From positions 1 to 11,865 of the forward strand of contig JAWXUT010000051.1 of the NCBI GenBank assembly GCA_044426075.1: a stretch of DNA of 11,865 bases, given 5' to 3'. The stretch is from JAWXUT01 sp044426075. Lineage in GTDB: Bacteria > Bacillota > Clostridia > Christensenellales > DTU072. Positions 6,153 to 11,865 of the stretch are shown here, piece after piece. How positions within the stretch are numbered: position 1 is the first letter of the stretch; each line of letters starts with the position of its first letter. Under the pieces are notes generated by a model, which was not told the DNA's origin, searched no databases, and saw only the letters and a list, made by a program, of their open reading frames with translations. The position numbers and the translations under genes were made by a program.

Positions 6153-6683
6153 ATGACATTTTTTGCAGAAATAGGCACACTATTTAGTGGAATGAGTACG
6201 GCAGTAGTTATCTGTGCAATACTTGGACTTGTTTTTATTGGTGTTGAAATTTTCGAGCCTGGGTTCGGAATATTTGGTGCAGTTGGTGGCACACTTTCAG
6301 TAGTGGCGATAATTTTACGCGCAATTGAAGGTGATGGTAATGCGATAGCACAAATTTTCATTATGATTTTTTTAGATTCAGTTATTGTACTCGGAATATT
6401 CTTACTAATGATATTTTTGAGCAAAAGGAATTGGATACAACGTTCACAGCTTATGCACACGGGTACGGCTGTTGATGTTGAGCTTTCAAAGGGCACAGAA
6501 GATTATTCAACGCTTTTAGAAAAAGAGGGCACCGCAATGACAGCGCTTCGTCCAACTGGCAAGGCAGAAATAAATGGTCAAGTTTATGATGTTATTGCAG
6601 ACGGATTTTTTATTCAATCCGATGAAGAAGTTAAAGTTGTGCAAATTGAAGGTGTTAAAATCGTTGTTGCAAGGGCAAACTAA
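6153..6683 (+). CDS. NfeD-family membrane protein (short form)
   Basis: A 176-residue NfeD-like protein without the N-terminal protease domain of long NfeD proteins. Membrane segments lie near residues 15-31, 37-57 and 66-89. The C-terminal soluble OB-fold domain (about 124-175) shows the typical GTAMTALRPTGKAEINGQVYDV stretch in part, followed by IQSDEEVKVVQIEGVKIVV. Short NfeD proteins work with flotillin-like proteins in membrane microdomains, and the floA gene is directly downstream, as in the Bacillus subtilis yqeZ-yqfA pair. I chose ATG at 6153 because GGAGG (6143-6147) lies five bases before it. The in-frame ATG at 6141 overlaps that ribosome site and would only add four residues. Confidence 0.9.
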   Translation: MTFFAEIGTLFSGMSTAVVICAILGLVFIGVEIFEPGFGIFGAVGGTLSVVAIILRAIEGDGNAIAQIFIMIFLDSVIVLGIFLLMIFLSKRNWIQRSQLMHTGTAVDVELSKGTEDYSTLLEKEGTAMTALRPTGKAEINGQVYDVIADGFFIQSDEEVKVVQIEGVKIVVARAN

Positions 6684-6692
6684 TTAATAACT

Positions 6693-6727
6693 AACGCGAA
6701 TTTCGCAAATACTAGGAGGTATATATG
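6693..6727 (+). promoter_or_regulatory. floA leader, near copy of the nfeD leader
   Basis: AACGCGAATTT (6693-6703) matches AACGCGAGTTT in the nfeD leader (6118-6128) at 10 of 11 bases. GGAGGTATATATG, from ribosome site to start codon (6715-6727), is identical to 6143-6155. A small hairpin GCGAA/TTCGC occurs at 6696-6706. The two gaps between these blocks differ in sequence and in length. This may be a shared translational control element or a duplicated leader. Confidence 0.45.
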
Positions 6728-7723
6728 TTAGCAGCATCAGCAATAGGTTGGATAATTGGGCTATTAGTTTTAATAGTTATAATTGTTGGAATCCTATTAA
6801 TAGTGCCACTTAATGTGTGGTTTAGAGCATTGGTGTCGGGTGCACCAGTATCAATCGGACGTTTAGTCGGTATGAGACTTCGTAATGTAAAAGTAGCTAT
6901 GATAGTAGACGCTTACGTTACGGGCAAAAAAGCGGGACTTGATATTCAAGTTGAAACGCTTGAAACACACTATATGGCAAAAGGTGATGTAATTAAGGTT
7001 GTAAATGCTTTAATCAGCGCACATAGTGCAAATATCACATTGGATATTAAAACTGCAATGGCAATTGATCTTGCAGGTCGTGATGTTCTTAATGCGGTTA
7101 AAGTTTCTGTTAATCCAAAGGTTATTTCAACCCCAATGGTTTGCGCAATTGCAAAAGACGGTATCGAACTTCGCAGTAAAGCAATGGTTACGGTTCGTGC
7201 AAATATCGCAAGGCTTATTGGTGGTGCGGGTGAAGAAACTATTATTGCCCGTGTTGGCGAAGGCATTGTAACAACAATTGGTTCAGCTTCTTCACACAAA
7301 GAGGTGCTAGAAAACCCAGATATGATTTCTCGCAACGTACTTGGCAAAGGTTTAGATGCAGGCACAGCTTACGAGATTTTATCTATTGATATTGCAGATG
7401 TTGATGTTGGCAGAAATATTGGTGCTCAACTTCAAATGGATCAAGCAGAAGCAGACAAGAGAATTGCACAAGCTAAGGCTGAAGAGAGAAGGGCGCTAGC
7501 TGTTGCTCAAGAGCAAGAGATGAAAGCAAAAACTCAAGAAATGCGCGCATTGGTTGTTGAAAAAGAGGCAAGAATTCCAGAAGCTATGGCAGAAGCGTTC
7601 CGCAACGGCAATTTAGGTGTTATGGATTACTACAATATGCAAAATATTCAAGCTGATACAACAATGAGAACAGCACTTAGTGGTTCAGACGATAAAGCAA
7701 CATCAGCAGACGAGAGCAAATAA
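6725..7723 (+). CDS. floA: Flotillin-like protein FloA
   Basis: Membrane-anchored scaffold of lipid microdomains, 332 residues, the usual length for FloA (YqfA, about 331 in B. subtilis). One hydrophobic segment at residues 6-27 anchors it. A hairpin region and an SPFH-type domain follow (about 40-230), with GAGEETIIARVGEGIVTTIG (167-186) as a recognisable stretch. A charged Ala/Glu/Lys coiled coil runs at about 236-285 and should drive oligomerisation. The C-terminus has PEAMAEAFRNGNLGVMDYYN, typical of the family, and ends in a short polar tail. AGGAGG (6714-6719) lies five bases before the ATG. The gene follows nfeD after 41 nt, and a 70-aa gene starts 15 nt after its stop. Confidence 0.95.
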   Translation: MLAASAIGWIIGLLVLIVIIVGILLIVPLNVWFRALVSGAPVSIGRLVGMRLRNVKVAMIVDAYVTGKKAGLDIQVETLETHYMAKGDVIKVVNALISAHSANITLDIKTAMAIDLAGRDVLNAVKVSVNPKVISTPMVCAIAKDGIELRSKAMVTVRANIARLIGGAGEETIIARVGEGIVTTIGSASSHKEVLENPDMISRNVLGKGLDAGTAYEILSIDIADVDVGRNIGAQLQMDQAEADKRIAQAKAEERRALAVAQEQEMKAKTQEMRALVVEKEARIPEAMAEAFRNGNLGVMDYYNMQNIQADTTMRTALSGSDDKATSADESK

Positions 7724-7738
7724 TAAGTAGGGTGCAAT

Positions 7739-7951
7739 ATGGCAACTAAAAACAACTTTAAAGAAGGTGAAAGCGGCTGGAGCGATGCCAACCGCGTGAA
7801 CCGCAGAATAAAACCTACAAATAGTAGTAATATAGCAAAAACTGCATACGACTTGCAAAAAGTTGATGATAAAGCGCTATTAAAAGCTATGATTATAGGT
7901 GAAATGCTGGCAACACCTAGGTGTAAATCTAGGTTCGGCGGCAGAAAATAA
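7739..7951 (+). CDS. Small basic protein of unknown function, 70 aa
   Basis: I do not recognise this protein. It has 70 residues and is rich in Lys, Arg and Asn. The first half (to about residue 33) is polar and probably disordered. Residues 39-58 form a likely amphipathic helix (LQKVDDKALLKAMIIGEMLA), and the tail PRCKSRFGGRK is strongly basic with one cysteine. There is no signal peptide or membrane segment. It starts 15 nt after floA with an AGGGTG ribosome site and is followed within 10 nt by a strong terminator, so it is the last gene of the nfeD-floA unit. B. subtilis also has a small gene (yqfB) after floA, but I cannot say they are related. The gene is supported by position, ribosome site and terminator rather than by family. 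Confidence 0.7.
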   Translation: MATKNNFKEGESGWSDANRVNRRIKPTNSSNIAKTAYDLQKVDDKALLKAMIIGEMLATPRCKSRFGGRK

Positions 7952-7959
7952 ACTACAGA

Positions 7960-7994
7960 CCTAAGCCCCTTTAATAGGGGCTTGGGGATTTTTT
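7960..7994 (+). terminator. Strong intrinsic terminator just before malQ
   Basis: CCTAAGCCCCT (7960-7970) pairs with AGGGGCTTGGG (7976-7986), an 11-bp stem with one G-T pair and a five-base loop. Six T follow at 7989-7994. It starts 9 nt after the stop of the 70-aa gene and ends 11 nt before the malQ start codon. That leaves no room for a promoter between terminator and malQ, so the hairpin may also act as an attenuator in the malQ leader. Confidence 0.9.
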
Positions 7995-8005
7995 ATGAGG
8001 GATTA

Positions 8006-9505
8006 ATGGAGAGGAAGTCAGCAGTTCTGCTTCCAATATCAGCCACAACGGGTGAAACTGGCATAGGCGATTTTGGGCGTGGTTCAAGAGAATATATAGA
8101 TTACATTAAATCAATGGGATTTAGCGTGTGGCAGATATTGCCAATACTAGTAGTCGGTATGGGATATTCGCCATACAGTGGCGACAGCGCGTATGCGGGC
8201 AACCATATGTTAATTGACATAACCGCACTACCCAAGCACTTAATTTCAGCTGCAGAGTTAGAAGAGGCGCGTTATAAAGGCAGCCCTTATAGTGTTGATT
8301 ATGACTATGCGCGAGTTACAAAGCGTGAAGTTTTGCGACTAGCCTACAGCAGATTGACAGCAGCAGACGAAGTATTACTTGATGCGTTTATTGCAGAAAA
8401 CAGCCACTGGTTGCAAGATTATGCGACATATATGGCTATAAAAGAAGATACCGCATTTGCACCTTGGCGCACTTGGAGTGATCCACTAAAATGTCACAAA
8501 CCTAAAGCGTTAGAGGCATTTAGAAAAGCGCACAGCGCAACATATGGTTATTATTGTTACGAACAATACATATTTTTCACTCAATGGGCAGAGTTAAAGG
8601 CGTATGCCAATACAAAGGGTGTAGAAATATTTGGAGATATTCCAATATATGTAGCGGAAGAATCTGTTGATGTGTGGGCACATTCAGATTTGTTCCAACT
8701 TGATGAAAGGTTAAATCCAACTAGAGTATCGGGTGTTCCACCAGATTATTTTAGTGAAGATGGGCAGCTATGGCGTAATCCACTTTATGATTATGACAAA
8801 ATGGCTGAAGATGACTATAAATGGTGGATAGATAGAATACTCAACAACTTAAAGTTGTATGATATTTTAAGGATTGACCATTTTAGGGCGTTTAGTGAAT
8901 ACTGGTCTATTGACGCAAAAGAGAAAACGGCAAAAAATGGCAAGTGGGTAACGGCACCCCGTATGGAAATCTTCAATGCTTTGTTTAAAGTTTGCAAAAA
9001 CCCTTGCATTGTTGCAGAGGATTTAGGTATAATAAATGATAAGGTAGTTAGTCTTTTAGAAGAAACGGGATTCCCAGGAATGAGAGTGTTGCATTTTGGA
9101 TTTGACGGAGATGTGGCAAACACGCATCTTCCACACAACTACTGCAATAACTGTGTTGCATATACCGCAACGCACGACAATAACACAACACTAGGTTGGT
9201 TGTACGAACTAGATGAAAACATACGCAAAAACGTGTTAGAATATATAAATGTGCATACACCTAACTGGAATAGCGGCGCAGGCAAATGTGTAGGAACGCG
9301 AAGCGCAATCCGCACAATACTTTCAAGTGTTGCAAACTTAGCAGTAATTCCAATGCAAGATTTGTGTGGATACGGTGGTGACACCCGCACAAACATACCA
9401 GGTGTAGCAGACGGAAACTGGTGTTATCGCATAACGCCACAAGCAATGGCAGAAGTGGATAAGGAGTATATATTACACTTAAACACCACATATAACAGAA
9501 AATAA
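8006..9505 (+). CDS. malQ: 4-alpha-glucanotransferase (amylomaltase), GH77
   Basis: Cytoplasmic enzyme of 499 residues that transfers alpha-1,4-glucan segments between maltodextrins and releases glucose (EC 2.4.1.25). The GH77 catalytic triad is present: nucleophile D291 in RIDHFR, acid/base E338 in AEDLG and D391 in THDNN, close to the Thermus numbering D293/E340/D395. The start is ATG at 8006, giving MERKSAVLLPISA, which matches the family N-terminus; GAGGG lies at 7997-8001. The longer frame from TTG at 7982 would begin inside the terminator and is rejected. One oddity: the loop usually read as LPLGPTGYGDSPYQSFSAFA is here LPILVVGMGYSPYSGDSAYA (about 47-66), of the same length but with GPT replaced. 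The epimerase gene follows after 25 nt. Confidence 0.95.
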   Translation: MERKSAVLLPISATTGETGIGDFGRGSREYIDYIKSMGFSVWQILPILVVGMGYSPYSGDSAYAGNHMLIDITALPKHLISAAELEEARYKGSPYSVDYDYARVTKREVLRLAYSRLTAADEVLLDAFIAENSHWLQDYATYMAIKEDTAFAPWRTWSDPLKCHKPKALEAFRKAHSATYGYYCYEQYIFFTQWAELKAYANTKGVEIFGDIPIYVAEESVDVWAHSDLFQLDERLNPTRVSGVPPDYFSEDGQLWRNPLYDYDKMAEDDYKWWIDRILNNLKLYDILRIDHFRAFSEYWSIDAKEKTAKNGKWVTAPRMEIFNALFKVCKNPCIVAEDLGIINDKVVSLLEETGFPGMRVLHFGFDGDVANTHLPHNYCNNCVAYTATHDNNTTLGWLYELDENIRKNVLEYINVHTPNWNSGAGKCVGTRSAIRTILSSVANLAVIPMQDLCGYGGDTRTNIPGVADGNWCYRITPQAMAEVDKEYILHLNTTYNRK

Positions 9506-9530
9506 ACCACTTTAATGGAGGAGATTTAAA

Positions 9531-10283
9531 ATGGAATTAGGAGTACAATTATACACCCTAAGAAAATTTATGGACGGCAATGAAAATTTTGCTGATCTTA
9601 TGGATTGGGTAAAAGATTTGGGTTGCAAATACATTCAACTTTCTGGTGGAAAAAATTTGGACTACAAAGAAGTTAAAAAAATCATTGATGATAGGGATTT
9701 AACAATAACATTAACCCACTCACCATATGACAGAATCAGAGATGATTTAGATGCCCTTGCTGAAGAGCATATTCATTGCGGAATCAAGACAATCGGTGTG
9801 GGTTCATTGCCAAAAAACTTTAGGGGTGACGGCCGCGTAAACTTCAACCAATTTATTGATGTTATGAACGGTGCTTCAGAAAAGTTGAAAGCATATGATC
9901 TAAATTTATCATATCATAACCACGCTTTTGAATTTGAACCAATGGCTGATGGCGAGTTGATGATGGATAAATTGATAAGAGAATTACCAGATCTTCAATT
10001 CGTATTGGATACATACTGGGTGCATTTTGCAAAACATTCAAACGAAGAGTATATCAAAAAACTTAACGGAAGACTACTAAATGTTCACTTAAAAGGCTAC
10101 CGCAAAATACTTGGTTTGTTCCCAGTTCTTTGCGAATGTAACAGAGGTTCATTGGATATTGCTAAACTTTTGCCATTATTTGAGGCAGCGGGCACACAAT
10201 ATGCTCTAATCGAACAAGACGTTGCAAAAGATCCTAAAAAATCAGTAAAGCAAAGTTGGGATTATCTTAACAGCCTAAAATAG
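9531..10283 (+). CDS. Sugar phosphate isomerase/epimerase (xylose isomerase-like TIM barrel)
   Basis: A 250-residue TIM-barrel protein of the AP endonuclease 2/xylose isomerase-like superfamily. It opens with the typical GVQLYTLR (4-11). Candidate metal and active-site residues are H63, H129-N-H131 with E134, D160, H165, H186-x-K188 and E228. Members interconvert keto sugars or inositol derivatives, and the substrate here cannot be deduced. GGAGGAG (9517-9523) lies seven bases before the start. It follows malQ by 25 nt and precedes the aldolase-kinase unit, which has its own promoter. The neighbourhood suggests a role in uronate or keto-sugar breakdown; this is inference. Confidence 0.9.
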   Translation: MELGVQLYTLRKFMDGNENFADLMDWVKDLGCKYIQLSGGKNLDYKEVKKIIDDRDLTITLTHSPYDRIRDDLDALAEEHIHCGIKTIGVGSLPKNFRGDGRVNFNQFIDVMNGASEKLKAYDLNLSYHNHAFEFEPMADGELMMDKLIRELPDLQFVLDTYWVHFAKHSNEEYIKKLNGRLLNVHLKGYRKILGLFPVLCECNRGSLDIAKLLPLFEAAGTQYALIEQDVAKDPKKSVKQSWDYLNSLK

Positions 10284-10312
10284 CATTTTATCAACAAAAT
10301 GATTAAAAAGGA

Positions 10313-10341
10313 TTGACAATATTAGTAATTTGTCATAAAAT
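10313..10341 (+). promoter_or_regulatory. Sigma-A promoter of the KDPG aldolase-KDG kinase unit
   Basis: A perfect -35 box TTGACA (10313-10318) is followed after 17 bp by TAAAAT (10336-10341), a 5/6 match to the -10 box. Transcription would start near 10348, about 23 nt before the aldolase ATG. A short AT-rich inverted repeat CATTTT/AAAATG (10284-10289 and 10296-10301) lies between the epimerase stop and this promoter; without a T-run it is at best a weak terminator. Confidence 0.75.
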
Positions 10342-10370
10342 ATAACAAGAAAATTTAAGGAAGAATACTT

Positions 10371-11003
10371 ATGGATATAAATGAAGTTAAAAGTAGAATT
10401 TGTCAAGAAAAAATAGTGCCAGTTGTAAAGCTAGATAGACTTAGCGATACATTGCCACTTCTAGATGCATTGCGCAAAGGCGGAATTAATGTTGCTGAAA
10501 TTACTTACAGAACAGATTGCGCGGGCGATGCAATCCGTATCGGTGCAGAAACTTACCCAGATATGCTAGTAGGCGCGGGCACAGTTATCAGCAAAGAGCA
10601 AGCTATATCAGCTATTTCTAACGGTGCACAATTTATTGTTTCACCAGGATTTAGTGCAGATGTTGCTAAAGTTTGCGCAGAATACAATATGTTATATTTG
10701 CCAGGCGGAATATCACCAACAGAAATTATGAACATAATGTCTTATGGTTTAGATATTATTAAGGTGTTCCCAGCAAGTAATATCGGCGGATTAGGTGCAA
10801 TTAAATCACTAGCAGCACCATTCCCATATCTAAAATTTATGCCAACTGGTGGCGTTTCACAAGCAAACCTAGCAGAATACCTATCTTGCCCAGCAATTAT
10901 TGCGTGTGGCGGAAGCTGGATGGTTGCAAGTAAGCTTGTTGATAATGGCGAGTGGGATAAAATAACAGAATTAAGCAAAAAAGCAGTGGAGGTTGCAAGA
11001 TAA
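10371..11003 (+). CDS. eda: KDPG aldolase (2-dehydro-3-deoxyphosphogluconate aldolase)
   Basis: Cleaves 2-keto-3-deoxy-6-phosphogluconate to pyruvate and glyceraldehyde-3-phosphate; members often also act on 4-hydroxy-2-oxoglutarate. The length, 210 residues, fits the class I aldolase family. E43 and R47 lie in EITYRT, GAGTV is at 68-72, the Schiff-base lysine is K131 in IIKVFPAS, and the phosphate-binding PTGGVS (158-163) and GGSW (180-183) are present. The loop LPGGISPTEIM replaces the more common PGVATPTE or PGISTVSE version. AAGGAAG lies about eight bases before the start. The stop codon overlaps the kinase start (TAATG), so the two are translationally coupled. Confidence 0.95.
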   Translation: MDINEVKSRICQEKIVPVVKLDRLSDTLPLLDALRKGGINVAEITYRTDCAGDAIRIGAETYPDMLVGAGTVISKEQAISAISNGAQFIVSPGFSADVAKVCAEYNMLYLPGGISPTEIMNIMSYGLDIIKVFPASNIGGLGAIKSLAAPFPYLKFMPTGGVSQANLAEYLSCPAIIACGGSWMVASKLVDNGEWDKITELSKKAVEVAR

Positions 11004-11865
11004 TGAAGGCAGTAACATTCGGAGAATTGATGTTAAGACTAGCCCCAGAGGGTTATACAAGATTTGTACAAGCGGATAAATTTAACGCTACATATGGTGG
11101 TGGAGAAGCTAACGTAGCTGTTTCACTAGCAAACTTTGGTGAAGAAGTAGCTTTTGTTACAAAATTCCCAAACAATGATATCGCAGATTCTGCAATCAAC
11201 AGCTTAAGACAATTTGGTGTAGATACATCTAAAATCGTAAGAGGCGGAAAAAGAGTAGGTATCTACTTCTTAGAAAAAGGCGCAAGCCAAAGACCAAGCA
11301 AGGTTATATATGACAGAGCAGGTTCTTCAATTGCAGAAGCTCAAATCGGTGATTTTGATTGGGACGCTATTTTTGCAGATGCAACTTGGTTCCACTTTAC
11401 TGGTATTACCCCAGCACTAAGTGCAAACACAGCTGCAGTTACACTTGAAGCACTTAAGGCTGCAAAAGCAAAAGGCATCACAGTTAGTTGTGACCTTAAC
11501 TATCGTAAAAATCTTTGGTCAACAGCAGAAGCTAACGCTTGCATGGCAGAATTAATGCCTTATGTTGATGTGCTAATTGCAAATGAAGAAGATAGCGAAA
11601 AAGTATTCGGCATTAAAGGCGAAGATGATGTTCTTGGTGGCAAAGTTAGTAGCGAGGGCTACAAATCTGTTGCTAAAAAGCTTGTTGATAGATTCGGATT
11701 CAAAATTGTTGCAATCACTTTGCGTGGCAGCATTTCTGCTTCAGACAACCTATGGAAAGCTATGTTGTTTGACGGCAAAGATTACTACACAAGTAAAGAA
11801 TATGCAATCCGCATTGTTGACCGCGTTGGCGGTGGCGATAGCTTCGGCGGTGGTTTGATTTACGG
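11003..11865 (+). CDS. kdgK: 2-keto-3-deoxygluconate kinase (PfkB family), 3' end beyond window
   Basis: Phosphorylates 2-keto-3-deoxygluconate to KDPG, the substrate of the aldolase just upstream. The first 287 residues are present, and the window cuts the gene before its stop. It begins MKAVTFGELMLRLAPEG, with the substrate-binding YGGGEANVAVSLANFG at 31-46. CDLNYRKNLW (about 163-172) is typical of the KDG kinase branch. The ATP/catalytic signature DRVGGGDSF contains the base D279; the usual GAGDSF is GGGDSF here, which also occurs in this branch. The ATG at 11003 shares its A with the aldolase stop TAA, and TGGAGG (10986-10991) lies 11 bases upstream. The family runs to about 310-345 residues, so some 25-60 are missing. 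Confidence 0.93.
   Translation, partial: MKAVTFGELMLRLAPEGYTRFVQADKFNATYGGGEANVAVSLANFGEEVAFVTKFPNNDIADSAINSLRQFGVDTSKIVRGGKRVGIYFLEKGASQRPSKVIYDRAGSSIAEAQIGDFDWDAIFADATWFHFTGITPALSANTAAVTLEALKAAKAKGITVSCDLNYRKNLWSTAEANACMAELMPYVDVLIANEEDSEKVFGIKGEDDVLGGKVSSEGYKSVAKKLVDRFGFKIVAITLRGSISASDNLWKAMLFDGKDYYTSKEYAIRIVDRVGGGDSFGGGLIY

Noticed and set aside
6134..7365. Long antisense frames (6134-6496 and 6970-7365)
   Set aside because: They are shadows of nfeD and floA: Ser/Ile/Pro-rich translations without ribosome sites or recognisable domains.
7982..8005. TTG start extending MalQ by eight residues
   Set aside because: It falls in the terminator stem, lacks a ribosome site, and the family N-terminus begins at 8006.
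11577..11858. 93-aa plus-strand frame near the window end
   Set aside because: It is an out-of-frame shadow of kdgK, whose PfkB signature in the other frame is clear.

Overview
The window reads as chromosomal DNA from a low-GC, anaerobic Gram-positive bacterium, most likely an uncultured clostridial-type Bacillota. The signs are AGGAGG-type ribosome sites on nearly every gene, sigma-A promoters with extended -10 elements, a single-chain zinc-binding glycyl-tRNA synthetase, a ferredoxin-linked 2-oxoacid oxidoreductase, and the NfeD-FloA pair. No sequence search was run, so the lineage is inferred. I see no tRNA or rRNA gene, transposase, CRISPR array or phage gene.

Layout. (1) 1-166 is non-coding but dense in inverted repeats, including three back-to-back palindromes at 4-61. 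(2) 167-3162, minus strand: a glycyl-tRNA synthetase with its own promoter (3201-3229) and an intrinsic terminator (1737-1768), then a PAP2-family membrane phosphatase and a 187-aa protein resembling putative immunity proteins. (3) 3163-3424 is a divergent intergenic region with a promoter for each direction and an inverted repeat that covers the rightward -35 box. (4) 3425-5975, plus strand: a complete four-subunit 2-oxoacid:ferredoxin oxidoreductase in the order delta-alpha-beta-gamma, closed by a terminator (5986-6019). (5) 6073-7994: a short NfeD protein, flotillin-like FloA and an unrecognised 70-aa protein, with a promoter in front and a strong terminator behind. (6) 8006-10283: 4-alpha-glucanotransferase (MalQ) and a TIM-barrel sugar phosphate isomerase/epimerase. 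(7) 10313-11865: a good promoter, then KDPG aldolase and 2-keto-3-deoxygluconate kinase, the latter cut by the window end.

How the genes work together. The oxidoreductase cleaves 2-oxoacids to acyl-CoA and passes electrons to ferredoxin. NfeD and FloA form a membrane-microdomain scaffold module. MalQ remodels maltodextrins. The kinase and aldolase convert 2-keto-3-deoxygluconate through KDPG to pyruvate and glyceraldehyde-3-phosphate, the lower half of hexuronate/pectin catabolism; the epimerase upstream may feed the same route.

Most of the window is ordinary core metabolism. The parts worth a second look are regulatory or small: the palindrome cluster at the left edge, the near-duplicate leaders of nfeD and floA, the operator-like repeat at the oxidoreductase promoter, the terminator placed 11 nt before malQ, and the small proteins at 167-730 and 7739-7951. 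I did not find a clear new multi-gene system.
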